Counted from the first letter of the stretch, positions 12,125-23,270 are shown. The stretch is DNA of 64,000 nt from Isoetes taiwanensis (GCA_021234155.1 JAJEKV010000001.1:186001-250000); one strand, 5' to 3'. Notes: a model not told the origin generated them from the sequence alone. Numbers and translations: made by a program.

Positions 12125-12734
12125 AAACGGCGCCGTTTGCAAATGGATCTGGACACCAACCTTATGTTACTATCTGTTCTATTATGATGATACAAGTCCC
12201 AGCTCTGCTAGAGTAGTAGTGCTTAATACCGATAGCTCACCAGTACAGCTCTGCGAGAGTAGTGTTGCTATGCCTTTGAATTCTTCTGCAACCTTACTTC
12301 TTGCGCTAATAATCAGTATGTATTATCAATCTTTATACTAATGAAAAAGAAATCGGTTGAAAGGAATCGGTTGAATGCTCCCAAGGAAAAATGTTCTCAC
12401 CTGAAACGGCGCCGTTTGCCTCAACGTTTGCAAGCCCATTCAACCCACTCACTGCAATGGTAACCTGGATGTCGCCAATGATAACCTGGATGTACATTTA
12501 AATCGAAAAAAACTTGAAATGGAGAATGCTCTGACCTCAAACGGCGCCGTTTCACTCAGATATTTCGTTCAGAATAAAAGCTCAGGAGTCTGTGTTCAGG
12601 TCACAAATTTAGGATATTTCGTTTTCCTGTCATAAACTCAGATAAATGCTGCCGATTCATGAGATAAAACTCAGATTCAAGATAAACTCAGATAGGACCT
12701 GTCTTCATGAGAAAACCTGGAAACGGCGCCGTTT
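12125..12734. repeat. Four exact copies of the palindrome AAACGGCGCCGTTT
   Basis: The 14-base perfect palindrome occurs at 12125-12138, 12404-12417, 12539-12552 and 12721-12734. Three of the four copies are followed by GC. The surroundings are AT-rich, so these GC-cored sites stand out. Between them are repeated CTCAGATA words. It may be a dimeric protein-binding site or the core of an old tandem repeat. Confidence 0.85.
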
Positions 12735-13278
12735 GCCTCTGGCTCTGAAAAAAAACTCAATGTTCAACCAAAGAAAATCAATCTGATCGATTTAGACCAT
12801 CTGCAATTTTCAAAACTATTTGTGACCTTGGCCGATGTATTTGCTGTTCTGGAACCTTTTTGAAACAAAAAGTTATATAAATGGATCGAATTTTTCTTTG
12901 AAAGAAAAAGTAAGGTTTATAAATTTTGGACTAACAAAGCAATCGGGTTTAGGGTCTACTAAATTACAACATGGTGCCATAATCAAATGGAAATAATTAA
13001 ATTAGTGTCATAATTGAATTGCAATATGCAACGTTATTACGAAAATGGTGTCACAATTAAAAGTACACAAATTAACGTCCAAGTTAGTTACAACCATGAA
13101 TATGAAAGCTATCCGTTAGATAACTTGTCTATAAATGTGGAAACTTAATAACATGAAGCTAGAAGTTAATCTTGAATATGTTTAGTAAATAATTTGAAGT
13201 TACCCTCAAACGTCCCATAGAGCTTCAAACTTCGTTAGAGATTTTGCGAAGAAGCTCCTTTTCAAGGCTTCTAGTCGT
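12735..13278. other. AT-rich interval, nothing recognised
   Basis: No ORF, RNA gene or repeat family could be supported here. Confidence 0.5.
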
Positions 13279-14430
13279 GTGCTAGAACTATGCTTGCCAT
13301 TCATGAATGGAATATGCATTGTTGATAACAGTATCCTATCTACAGTGTTCAACTATGATATTAATACTTTATGTGTGGTTCAAGTCAAGAATATCAATGA
13401 TCCTTCTTCTTTAAGGAATGTTATTGAGGAAGACTACAAATATAAGAAAGAGAGGAAATTCGTAATCTATGAAGAGTTTGGTGATAATCATGGTCTATGG
13501 TGGCAAAGAGCAATCAAAACCAGTTGTCATAGCTGTTGATTCTCCATCTTCCTCTTTGTTTGATTCTATAAGACCTTGTGGTTGAACTTTCCAAAAAATC
13601 CTTCATTGTACTGGCAAAAGCAAATTGAAGACCTTGTGATTCTATAAGACCTTGTGATTGAACTTTCCAAAAAATCCTTCATTGTACTGGCATCCCCTTT
13701 TCTCACAGGAGTGTTGCGGGCTTGGGATCATGTGTGTGTGCTCTTCCAGCTAGATTATGCCTCAGTTTATCACCACTCTTCTCCTTTCTTGTGGGTTCCT
13801 CTACCCCCTGCGCACTTGCCCTTGGCTGCCACTGTGCATGCTCGGACGCAGGCCCGTTGGAGGCGAGCTGCTGCGCTCACCTTGGAGGATTGGTATTGGG
13901 GTGGTCAGCTAGCTTCGTGGGAGCTCTTTCGAGCTCGCTTTCGCCTGAGGGGCAGTGACCGGGCTATCTGGGAGCACACTGGGAATGAAGCTATCAGTGT
14001 TGTAGACACCAGGGATGCTACCAAGGATGATACATTCGAATTTGCATACAACAACAAAGAGGCTGAGTGCTCTGAAGGGACCATAATGGAGAAACCAAAG
14101 GGATCTACTCGAATCTCTAAGGTTTGATAGGATTAATTTGGGAATTAAATTAATAAGAAAATGGATGATGATTTAGAAGCTGATTCTGCCACCGACAGCG
14201 ACACCCAGGCTCTGTAAATCCAGCCTCTGATAGCTGAAGTTGGTGTTGCCTACAGATCCCAGATTGACTATGCCAGTCGTCAGCCGTGTCCTTAAAAACA
14301 GCTTGTTTTCACCGTGGATTCCCTACCCTGGAGTTTTAAAGCAAGAACAAATACAGATCCGATCAACTGGGAATCCGAGAGCAAAAAAAAAGGCAAATTT
14401 TGGAGCTGGAAGCCTGTTTTAAGGAAAAAG
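13279..14430 (+). other. Unrecognised ORFs, possible gene remnants
   Basis: Plus-strand ORFs at 13279-13539 (86 residues) and 13654-14127 (157 residues) match no family I can name. The second has a Cys/Trp-rich stretch and an acidic region near its end. Base composition is less AT-biased at 13700-14000 than around it, which hints at old coding sequence. It may be upstream exon material of the SWIM-containing remnant at 14841-15139, but nothing links them directly. Confidence 0.2.
13563..13691. repeat. Tandem duplication of a 54-base segment
   Basis: The segment starting TTCTATAAGACCTTGTG and ending CATTGTACTGGCA occurs at about 13563-13617 and again at 13638-13691 with one visible substitution. 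The offset is 75 bases, so the duplication is recent or an assembly effect. Confidence 0.85.
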
Positions 14431-14840
14431 CTTGAAATACATTTCGGAGAATCCCATATGTAGTATGTAGCATAATAACAGGGGGTTTTCTTTGTATTTT
14501 TGTACGCTTTTCACTAAGGTTTTCCTATGATTTCGTGATGTATTCAAATGGATGTACTGATTGATTAGCAAGGGCCTAACAACTATAGGTGCACATGGTA
14601 ATGCAGATATGGTTTCCACACCCAATCGTCCCGTTTTGTGGCCTGTATATAAAGGTGTCAAACTTAAGCCTCGCGAGCTCGAGACTTTGGAAAGGGGTGG
14701 CTATAATCTGGAAGGATTGAGTAGAACCACATACACCCATCAAAATGAAGATGTTCAGTATGTTAACAGTCCTTAAAGTCAACACTTTGTCATGAGACAC
14801 GACGATAAGCATGTAAACAAAATGATTAAACTTAATAGAG

Positions 14841-15139
14841 TTGCAAAACCAGAGCAAAGACATGGATGTCTCAATTGTAAGTAATGTGATTGTTCATAAG
14901 AGGCATGTGGAGTTCACTTTGAACAGAAATGGCAATGTGTATATTGTTAGCATCAAGAAAGAGCCTTCATGCACCTGTCTCGATTATCAGAAGAGGGTTG
15001 CCAGGGAACCTTCATTCCATGCAAACATATGTTCTACATCTTCCAGTCAAAGATTCACAGAGATCCCTCCATTGACATGTCGCTTCTCCAGCTAGTGTTT
15101 AGTGACGATCTTTTAGATAGCTTATTGCATTTCTTTTAA
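14841..15139 (+). pseudogene. SWIM zinc-finger protein fragment, frameshifted
   Basis: The first frame reads ...VHKRHVEFTLNRNGNVYIV...SCTCLDYQKR. After a frame change near 15010-15025 another frame continues with IPCKHMFYIFQSKIHRDPSI to a stop at 15137-15139. Together this gives C-x-C ... C-K-H, the SWIM zinc-binding pattern C-x-C-x(n)-C-x-H. SWIM domains occur in MULE-type transposases, FAR1-like proteins and other plant proteins. Nothing else of such a gene is visible upstream, so the parent family stays open. The lesion makes it a fragment as read. Confidence 0.55.
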
Positions 15140-16259
15140 CTGCAGTAAATCTCATTTCGCATGTCTTTTAACTACATTACAACTCATTCCGCATCAGGGA
15201 ACTAATATTTGTTGGACTTTAATAAATATTACGTGATTGGTAGTTTTACATTGATTGATTTCTTTCATTGTAGTTAAATCTATATATATAGTTATGCCAA
15301 CCACCTTGCAGCTATGAATGTTCTATGCTTTAAATGCTATATGCTCTTACTTATACTCTTATCATAATATAGACAGGAGAAACTTATCAGTTTGGAGTCT
15401 AATTGAGGGAAAAAGACCATAAGACCATTATAAAAAGGACCACAAAAAAATTGCATTCAGGCGAATCACGCCAACTCCATCCATTTCGTTAATTGGTACT
15501 ACAACAAGTGGGAGCAGTCAGCGCCACACAACTCCTGTGTTCTACGACACTTCAGGAGCTAGTCAATTACGTCACCAACCTCGATTACTTTTTCCCAGAG
15601 AGAGGGAAAGCACCTCCCCCAGGACTTGCCCACACCAAACCTCTCAGCATCTACTAGTACACCATCAGGGAATAAATTACTAATCGCATATTTTTTATTA
15701 GCCAGAATGAAACTTGCTCGATATTAATCCCAAAACTTTCTGTGGTTTAGCTAAACACTATACATTTTTCCTCTCATACTTTCTAGCGTTTAGCTAAACT
15801 AACCCAAACATCATCCCAAAAATTTCTATGGTGTGGCAAACAGAAAATATTAAGCCAAATTACTATACTTGTTTTCAATATAATCCACTTATTTTAGTCA
15901 TTTTCTTTGTGAAAACATTTTAAAATAATGCTAACTAGCAAATTCTAGGACTCAAATTAATTCATAATGCTAGAAACTAAACTACTAATCATATATTTCA
16001 TATAAACTAGAATGATGTTTAGCTAAACTAGCCCGAAATTCATTTTAAAAGTTTCTATGGTTTAGCTAAACAATACAAAATTTCACTCTCTTACTTTCTA
16101 GCGCTTGGCTAAAGAGCTTCAGGGTTGGTGCAGTCCCGAAAAAAGTTAAGCTAAAGTTATAATTTTTTTTCCCAATTTTTTCCATTTACTTTAGCCAATT
16201 TTTTTTGAAAATGTGTTAAAAAATCGCCAAACAGCTAAGTTTAGCCCTTAAATTATTCC
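15140..16259. other. AT-rich non-coding interval
   Basis: No gene seen; it contains the GTTTAGCTAAAC repeats listed separately. Confidence 0.5.
15745..16071. repeat. Palindromic GTTTAGCTAAAC repeats in a duplicated segment
   Basis: Perfect 12-base palindromes lie at 15745-15756, 15788-15799, 16017-16028 and 16060-16071. The pairs are 43 bases apart in both places, within a longer direct repeat (roughly 15690-15800 and 15970-16110) that also shares TTTCTATGG and CTTTCTAGCG words. This is a degenerate direct repeat of unknown origin. Confidence 0.8.
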
Positions 16260-16348
16260 ATGTACACCATCTGTTTCTCCCGTGTCAGACGAAAAAAACA
16301 CCTCATGTTGATCTCTCAGGCGAGGACCTACCAAAGCCACAAGACTAT

Positions 16349-17531
16349 ATGTTCGAATTCAAAGCTCCTGCAAGTAAAAATCTTAAGCGAAACTTACACA
16401 AGAAAGCATGTACAACCCAAAGAAGAAAGAAACTTATGGACGAGGCTCACTTGAGGGCAACACATATAAAGCACTGTTGTTCTCGACGTTGTTTGCTTAA
16501 GATTGGACTAAAGGAATTGAGGTTGATTCGTGATAGTTACAGTTCAATGACTCTGTTAGACCAAAGGGGCTACTTAGCCTTCAATATTAGGCCAGATTAT
16601 GGTGAAAGGTTTACTTACACACCTGGTGGCCACACCGTCTGTCAAACAACCTTTAAATTGATTCATGCTTTAGGCGTGACATCTTATTTGCTGAAGAAGA
16701 AAAGGCTTAACAAGAATCCGTGCATTAATGACTCTGCAATTCAGGAGGTATATCCAGAATTCATGCCCTTCAATGTGTTTCCTGGATGGAAGGTTTCTTT
16801 AAGGAGTCATGCGAGAAACTCCCTAACAGCCCTATGTACCACTTGAGTGACAACTTCACGAAATGTGAAGTCTACAGTAATTAGAAGGATATGCGTGTTG
16901 AGGCTGGAGAACGCCATGTTCCGCTACTCTTACTTCAATCGTGCTCGGAAAAAGAGTTTTCTCGGCGTGTCCATTCCTAGAAAGCACCGATGTCCGTTTT
17001 GTGCTACATGCTCAATTAAAAGCTCGAGACAAAATGCAAGGACACTTCACACTAAAAGTAAGCTTCCAAAACGTGTTCTTGCCTAGTTCTACTTAAAAGT
17101 AGGTACTTTCCTAAACATATTTTCATTTCGGATGAATTGAAAGAGAAACCCAACAAGCCTGAGAGAACAACAATCTTTGGAAAGGAGAAAATTGACAAAA
17201 CATAGGAAGAAAAGCAATCGGAACAACCACTCAACTACATATCGGTTGTTATTGATGGAATGGACCGGAAGAAGACCACCCTACCACATTTTGTCAATGT
17301 GCCTAAGGATCTTCTTGAAGAAGATTTCATACACCCGCATGTTGTTGGTGCTATGGTATTTAATGGAAAACTATCTTGCAAGGCATTTTTGAACTATCCA
17401 AACATTCATGCTTGATCCAAATCTCACTATCACAATATTGAATAAGCTTAATGTAGAACATATACCACCGGTTCTATATCTTCATCTAGACAACACGACA
17501 AGAGAAAATAAGAATCAGGCATTGTTTGCTT
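16349..17531 (+). pseudogene. DUF7869-type gene, part 1 of 3
   Basis: Segments in several frames read, in order: KHCCSRRCLLKIGLKELRLI; MEGFFKESCEKLPNSPMYHL; an RV-IPRKHRCPFCATC-like Cys stretch (about 16960-17015); YISVVIDGMDRKKTTLPHF (17240-17300); HPHVVGAMVFNGKLSCKAFL; and VLYLHLDNTTRENKNQ up to the hAT insertion. From memory, this order of Cys-rich and I-DGMD-K-LPH blocks belongs to plant and animal proteins with a DUF7869 domain, of unknown function and often multicopy. The family name is recalled, not searched. Frame changes and the insertion make it non-functional. The reading resumes at 36325. Confidence 0.65.
17524..17531. repeat. hAT target site duplication, left copy
   Basis: GTTTGCTT here and at 36317-36324 directly flank the hAT ends. 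An 8-base duplication is characteristic of the hAT superfamily. Confidence 0.9.
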
Positions 17532-17639
17532 CAGGGATAGGTTCTGTACGTACGAAATTCAAATTCCTGACGTATAAAGTTAAAAAATACGTATTTTTAA
17601 TAAAATACGTATATAACGTATTTAAAGGTCGCCGGCCGG

Positions 17640-17900
17640 AAAAAAAAAATTCGCGTACGCGAAACCTTCATATTTACGTACGCGAAGATTTTTTCGCGTA
17701 CGGGAAACACGTAGTTTTGCCTTGCAAAATTCAAATCTGAGTTTTCAGACGTCTGGTGCGAAACTTGATTTCGCGTCTGCTGAAAAAATTTTTATGCGTC
17801 GCAATACGGATATTTTCGCGTGGCAAGCAAACCGACGCGGTGTTCAAGCGTTACCGCGGTTTAGCGAGTTTCGTCAGACGCTTTTCGCGTCTGTGAAGTT
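17640..17900. repeat. hAT left subterminal repeat region
   Basis: It contains TCGCGTCTGC (17771-17780), TCGCGTCTG (17885-17893) and several CGCGTACGCGAA-like palindromes near 17650-17700. The words TCGCGTCTGC and GTCTGCTGAAAAAA recur near the right end (35985-36155). Subterminal repeats are typical transposase-binding sites in hAT elements. Confidence 0.7.
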
Positions 17901-18909
17901 TTTATAAATATGCGGCGCGGGGATTCAGTTTTTGGGCCGCAAAGAAGGTATCTTCTGTGCCCAACCTTCCAATTTGCCCCTCAAAAACATTTTTTTTTAT
18001 TTTTCTTAGTTTTTAGGTTTTTTTTTTTTTGTTGTTTTTATAGGTAGGCCAGGTTAGGTCCTTGATTAGGCCCTCGCTTTGTTGCCCCCATAAGGGGGGG
18101 CATAACGATGGTGAACGCCTTGTTCTGTGGGCTGATCTTGGCCTATTTTAGGGAAAAAAAAAAAAATAATTTAAGACAAATGATAATTTAAGACCAAAAT
18201 AAAAAATAAAAAATAAAAGAAACAAAAAATAAATAAATTTTGTTGCCTTCCCTTAAACGACAACTCTAGTACCAATTAGGTTTAGTGCTTTTTTAGGGTT
18301 TCGTGTTGCCAAGAGCGTAGGCATGCCCCTTGCCTGGTATTGCCGCATTTATTTGCGCCATGCCGAGGGTGGGTGGCACTGCTGAAGTTTAAGGCAACTA
18401 GGGTCTCCCCTTATTAAGAAGTATAACCCTCGCCTGACGCCGTTGTTGGCCTTGGTCACGCGGTGTCGAAAGGTGTGCGTTGTACTCTTATTAAGGGTTA
18501 CGAGAATGTTTTATTAATTCACACCCTAGTTCCTGATGGTGTTGTTGATGAAAGTCCGACACTAATATAGGAACTGGCGTATGTTTTAATAAGCATTCGA
18601 TTGGTCTCGTCTTTTGAAAAAGCGCGACCTGGGACAAGTGCAATGCATTTTAAACTTGCTAGCCTCGCATTTTGGCAGTAGCTGGGCTATAGATCATAAA
18701 TCGTGTTTTGGTCCTTTCATTTGTTACCCTATCCTTGGCCTTGCACATACATACTTATGAACCAATTAAAATTTACTAGTAATAGGATAAAATGTTAGGG
18801 TCTTAGCGTAGGAAGCGTAAAATTAGCGTTTTGTTTTGGTTAAAGTGAGTTGATTTACCCTCATATGCTAAGCACTAAGTTGAAAGTTTTATCTTTGCTT
18901 GACTTATAG
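17901..18909. other. Non-coding leader of the kinase gene inside the hAT
   Basis: No ORF of note; it contains poly-T and poly-A tracts. A TTATAG|G sequence just before 18910 could be a 3' splice site, so the first part of the kinase transcript may be an untranslated exon plus intron. Confidence 0.35.
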
Positions 18910-20671
18910 GTGTTGCTTTTGTCATTTGCGTATTGTCGTGGAGTCCCATTTTGCTATCTAGCTAGACAATCCCTTAAAACAAGCAGTATGACTTCAGAAG
19001 AGAGAGCGGAAGTTAACTCACAACCAAATGTGGCATTAGTGTCTCAGATAGAGCCGCAATCAGTAGAGGCATTGGCGTCTCAAACAGAGGCTACAGAGCT
19101 GCAACCTGAGTCATCTTCTGCAGCACTGCCGCGTAGAAAAAGAAGTAGACCACAACAAGCATGGTCTACTTTGAGACCAGATTTCATGAACTGGTTGTGT
19201 AATCGGCTGTGCAATGCCTCAGCTCAGGATTTGGAATTGATTACCAACAGCGAGGAAGGATGGCTAGACTACCATGCAGGGCTGGTAAAAGATGTCGAGA
19301 GGGCTTTTAAGCTTCGAATGATGGAGCTAGAGCCTGAAAAGAGTGAGCAAGAGAGGTATACATGGATAGTGGGTAATATTAGCCGCACTACCGGCAATAT
19401 GATCACAGAAGTTGCAAATTTGAGTAGTCATCGCTTGAGGCTAGAGCTGAAAGAAAAAGCCAGCACATGGAATGCGGCGTTAAGAAAGGGTGCAAACCAT
19501 AAAAGCCAAACGTCCTGGTGAGACAGATAGGGAGTGGGAAGCTCGTAGAAGAGTAGATGCCAAGACTACTTGGTTTGCCAAAGTAGATTCATCACAAATA
19601 ATAAACAGACAACGAATTGGTTCTGGTTCATATGGCGCAGTGTATAAGTGCAATATTTTAAGGTCTAGTTTTATTAAGGATGAACCTTATTGTGAAAAAC
19701 TTCAACATAATAATTTTCAGCCAAGTACAGAACCCAATAAGTTAGTGGAAGCTATGTTGAAGAACATGAGGGAGTCTGGAATGCAAGTTAGGCATGGGTG
19801 TATAATACGCTGCATTGGTAGCACAACCGGCCTAGAAAGACAAGGCTTAATTTTCCCTTTTTGGAATGGAGGTTCGTTGGCAACCTTCTTTATAAGTCAT
19901 GGGTCCAATGCCTTTGCAGAGCTTGCATTTAAGAAGTTAGGAGCTGTCCCCAGGGTTGAGATGGACTTGAGGCTGTTTGAGAAGCGCATAAAGAAAGAAT
20001 TGTTTGTTGCCTCTAGGGTTGGGGACTTAGCAATATCATTCTGTAGCGGGCTACGAAAACTCCATCAAGAAAGATATTTGCATATGGACTTGCATCCGGG
20101 CAATATATTGCTCCATTTTGATTATGGAAAGGAGAAGGGATGTATTGATCCTCAGGCTATATACATTGGCATTTGTGATTGGGGTGAATCCAGGTTGATC
20201 GGCGAGACAGTGGAGGTAAAACGATGGCATTACAAGGGTTTGGATGGCGAAGGTAAGAAAAGAATTGAGATGGAAAGGGCCACGCATCCATATATGCATG
20301 ATGATCTTTTTTTTGGTAGTGGCTCGAAGACAGTGCTTGCAAGGGTTGACTTTGATTTACACGGGGCAGCGTACATTGTCTACTACTTAGCTGACTTTGC
20401 TAGTAAGCACTCCTACATGGAGTCAAAAGGAAACTTGGAGCAGCAAGGCAAGCATCGGAGAATGTGCGACTATTTGAAACATTGCGTTGAGTCGCCAATG
20501 AGAGACAAAACACAAAAATTTGATATGGCCCAGCTACTTGACACCATGCGGAGCAGTTTTCATTGCTCTCCAATTCCGTGCACGAGGCCACAATTGGAAT
20601 CAGATTGGATTCTTCAACTTGGCCAGGGTGGCGACGATGCATTAGACCAAGCTGGTCCTAGTCACGCCTAG
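18910..20671 (+). CDS. Protein kinase-like gene carried by the hAT (one frameshift)
   Basis: Two ORFs overlap by 32 bases in different frames: 18910-19521 (203 residues; the likely start is the internal Met at 18988) and 19490-20671 (393 residues). They probably form one gene with an indel near 19490. The first part is basic and helical. The second has a kinase fold: glycine loop GSGSYGAVYK, a possible beta-3 Lys in SFIKDE, catalytic loop HMDLHPGNILL (Met for the usual Arg) and DWGES where DFG is expected. No clear APE motif is visible. The Asp and Asn needed for catalysis are present, so activity is possible but unproven. Substrate unknown. The second ORF is 393 codons without a lesion, unlike its decayed surroundings. 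Confidence 0.7.
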
Positions 20672-20939
20672 CGTGCATATTCTATTATTCACACGACCAT
20701 AAATTTACATTCAAACATCCTTGTATTACATAATATTCCAAATAAATTCATTAAACACTTGTTTGATGCTATTTGAGAAATTATTGTCCATGTGTGTAGC
20801 TTAGCTCTTCTTTTCGTGTGTTTTTTGTGTTATTTATTCTGTGTTTTTTTATATGTCGCAGCTAACGAAAATTATAAAGACAAGAAGTCAAAGCATACCT
20901 ATACAAGTCAGCGCACCTATAGAAGTCAGCACTATAATT
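20672..20939. other. Spacer between the kinase and RING-like genes
   Basis: No ORF; AT-rich, with scattered T-rich tracts that could serve the 3' end of the kinase transcript. Confidence 0.4.
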
Positions 20940-22245
20940 ATGTCTCACGAACAGGATGACGAATCTCCTCCACACAACGTGGATACATCAGAGTAGCCGG
21001 GCCTGGGTCAGCATGATTTTTCGGTACCCTCGAATTTGAGGACCCCCTCTCCTTGGCAGCAAGGCGTGGAGAACAAGCTTGAAATGTCAGCTGCTCGGCA
21101 AATGGAGAGAGCAACAGCACATGCAAGCGAATGAGTATCGCGACGGGCCGAGTTAAGAAGGTCATTCGCGATGGATGAAGTTTCAAAGAGGGATAATTGC
21201 ACCATCACGAGGTGCATAATGTAGCCGGGCGAGGCAGGGGCCAGCTATTGTCCGCATGGAGCGCGGACTCACGACGGCGTAATCACAAATTTGGACAAGA
21301 ATGAGTTTGAAAGAGAGTGGCCTAGTAGGCGGGGTAAGTATAAGGCTCACGAGTGCAAGATTGATGTGGTTCGAGCAAAAGCAGTCGAACGTCATGTCCA
21401 AGTGAAGGGACATTTACCCCACAACGGTGAGTTTAGTAAGAATTTTGTGCAGCAAGTATACTACGAGCTTGTGAAGGAAGTGCCCGTAAATTATGGGAGT
21501 AGAAAATGGAGGCAAGCCAACTTTTGGAGGTGGCAAGGGTAGCCGCGGTTGGAGCCGTGAATGACCTTGTGGATATTCGAGCCCAATTGGAGAATGAGAG
21601 AAGTCGTAACCCTAACACTTTCCGAAGAGAATATTCGCTTGAAGGACCGTGCCGATGGGTATGACAAGATGGCCGCTGAATTAAACGACACTAAACGGCA
21701 ACTAGCGGCATTGAACAGAGAGGCAACGGTCCTCAGGGAAAACAACGATCACTTGCGCAATTTGACCAGATCGTTAGACTCTGACCCTTTTAGGGTGACT
21801 TCGGAGCAGTCGATATCATATCTCCCTCGCGAGTATTTGTATGAGAGCCAGTGGGAAGAGCTAAAGGTTGCTGATTTCAGACATTGCCAATTGTGTGGTG
21901 CTGACACAGGTGGGCTGGTACACTCTAGGGTGTGGGCATCGTATGCACATGCGATGTGTTCTTGATTGGATGTTGCAAAGCCGCTTCTGTCCAATGCAAG
22001 GTGGATGGATTTTTCCTGAGTTATAATATGCCATATTAAATATGCAAGGTCGCATGCCAGCTCTGCCACAACTTGTCGCTCGCAGGAGGGATGGGCAGAT
22101 GCACACATGTGAGAGTTATCGTGAGATGGAATTGTGGAGGGGAGTGGAGGAGCCGCGTGAAGGAGAGGCAGTGCCAGACATTAACCAATTCCTACCACCA
22201 CCTCCAGGGCCGCAGGGTGATTGGGTTGACCCAAATGACCAATGA
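20940..22245 (+). pseudogene. Coiled-coil and RING-H2-like gene carried by the hAT (frameshifted)
   Basis: Segments in different frames read MSHEQDDESPPH at 20940; a basic block (21291-21542); a heptad-rich helix (21561-21800: KMAAELNDTKRQLAALNREA); then CQLCGADTG followed, after a frame change near 21915, by GCGHRMHMRCVLDW and FCPMQ. The spacing C-x2-C ... C-x-H-x2-H-x2-C ... C-P is that of a RING-H2 finger, lacking its last Cys as read. A short GT-AG interval (about 21998-22046, ATGCAAG|GT at both edges) may be an intron, after which the frame continues with a proline-rich tail to a stop at 22245. RING proteins are usually ubiquitin ligases; that role here is inference. Confidence 0.5.
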
Positions 22246-22285
22246 AAATGAGATATTAAATTTTGAGACAGATTAAATTTTGACG

Positions 22286-22405
22286 TGTATCATTTTGTGA
22301 ATGGATAATAACATTCAGAACCAAAATATTTGGGCCAACAATGCCTGTATCATTTTGTGAATGGATAATAAGGTTCAAAACCAAAATATTTGGGCCAACA
22401 ATGCC
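22286..22405. repeat. Tandem duplication, 60-base unit
   Basis: TGTATCATTTTGTGAATGG begins at 22286 and again at 22346. The two 60-base copies end in GGGCCAACAATGCC and differ at a few positions. It lies between the RING-like gene and the foldback array. Confidence 0.9.
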
Positions 22406-22481
22406 TTTGACATTTGGACCTCTTGTGTTTGACGAGTAAAGGCATCGAGACTTCCCAATCTCTTTTATCCTAGCTTAGTCT

Positions 22482-22587
22482 CTTTTGTTTGTCCTGTTTG
22501 ATGTATCTAATTTGCCCCCTAGGATGAGGTTGCTCACTCATTTTAGATGGCGAATTAGATACATCAAGCAGGAAACTCAAAAAGGGA
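22482..22587. repeat. Foldback A1, pre-miRNA-like
   Basis: The left arm around 22493-22516 (GTTTGATGTATCTAATTTGC) pairs with 22549-22572. The two differences in 24 bases are both G:U-compatible, and pairing continues inward through the GGATGAG/CTCATTTT ends to a loop of about 8 bases. Outer pairing extends into the TCTTTTG/CAAAAAGG flanks. Confidence 0.8.
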
Positions 22588-22611
22588 GTACGCCAAGAGC
22601 GCGACCCTCTT

Positions 22612-22894
22612 GAATGGTTGTCAGCTCACCAGCCTTATGTTCTCCGCGGCAAACAATATAGACTTCTCGAAATTCTTGTTATCGCCTTTAAAAAGAGCGA
22701 GCTTTGCTCTGACTCTCTTTTGGGTGTCTCTGTGTCAATGTATCTTAGATACTTTGCTAGGTTATATTACACAAAGACGCCCCAAATGGGGGTCGGAGCA
22801 AAAATCGTTCGTTCTAGAGGAGGTTACAAGGCTTTTGAGTACTCTATTTTTATTGTGGCTGCGGATGATATCAGGCTAGTGGTTGCTTGCGATT
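22612..22894. repeat. Foldback B1, long hairpin
   Basis: Arms of roughly 120 bases. Outer blocks TCACCAGCCTTATG / AGGCTAGTGG and CCGCGGC / GCTGCGG, then GAGCGAGCTTTGCTC / GGAGCAAAAATCGTTC, and inner GTGTCTCTGTGT / ACACAAAGACGC. The loop is about 35 bases. The plus strand is open across the whole hairpin (22618-22923), probably by chance. Pairing is imperfect, with bulges, as in an evolved miRNA precursor or an old inverted duplication. Confidence 0.75.
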
Positions 22895-22932
22895 CCGTGG
22901 GGTCATTAGATGTTAGTGATTGATGAGTTCAG

Positions 22933-23048
22933 GCATCGAGACTTCCCAATCTTTCTTTCCCCTCCTTTTTGGGCAATGTAGCTTAGTTTACATGCTAAGT
23001 TCCATTGTCCAAAGAGGGGTGAAAGCAAGGCTTGGGAAGTCTCGATGC
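22933..23048. repeat. Foldback C1, pre-miRNA-like
   Basis: GCATCGAGACTTCCCAA at 22933 is the perfect reverse complement of TTGGGAAGTCTCGATGC ending at 23048. Pairing continues with few bulges through TTTCCCCTC/GAGGGGTGAAA to a loop near 22990. Total 116 bases. Confidence 0.85.
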
Positions 23049-23111
23049 TTGCACTCAGGAGGTCGATTTGGGAATTCGCGATGCCATGACTCTTGATATT
23101 CATGAGTTCAA

Positions 23112-23230
23112 GCATCGAGACTTCCCCATTTTTCTTTCCCCCACCTCTTTGGGCAATGTAGCTTAGTTTAAATGCTAAGTTCCATTATCCAGAGAGGCGG
23201 GTGAAAGTAAAGATTGGGACGTCTCGATGC
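23112..23230. repeat. Foldback C2, second copy of C1
   Basis: GCATCGAGACTTCCCCA (23112) pairs with the 3' arm ending GTCTCGATGC (23230). It shares the loop sequence AATGTAGCTTAGTTTA with C1 but differs at several arm positions, where complementarity is largely kept. Total 119 bases. Confidence 0.8.
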
Positions 23231-23270
23231 TTGCACTCAGGATGGTTACTGTCATCTCTTTCATCCTGGC

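Noticed and set aside
22618-22923. 101-residue ORF spanning hairpin B1
   Set aside because: It follows the foldback arms exactly and the second copy, B2, is not open; the hairpin explains the sequence better.
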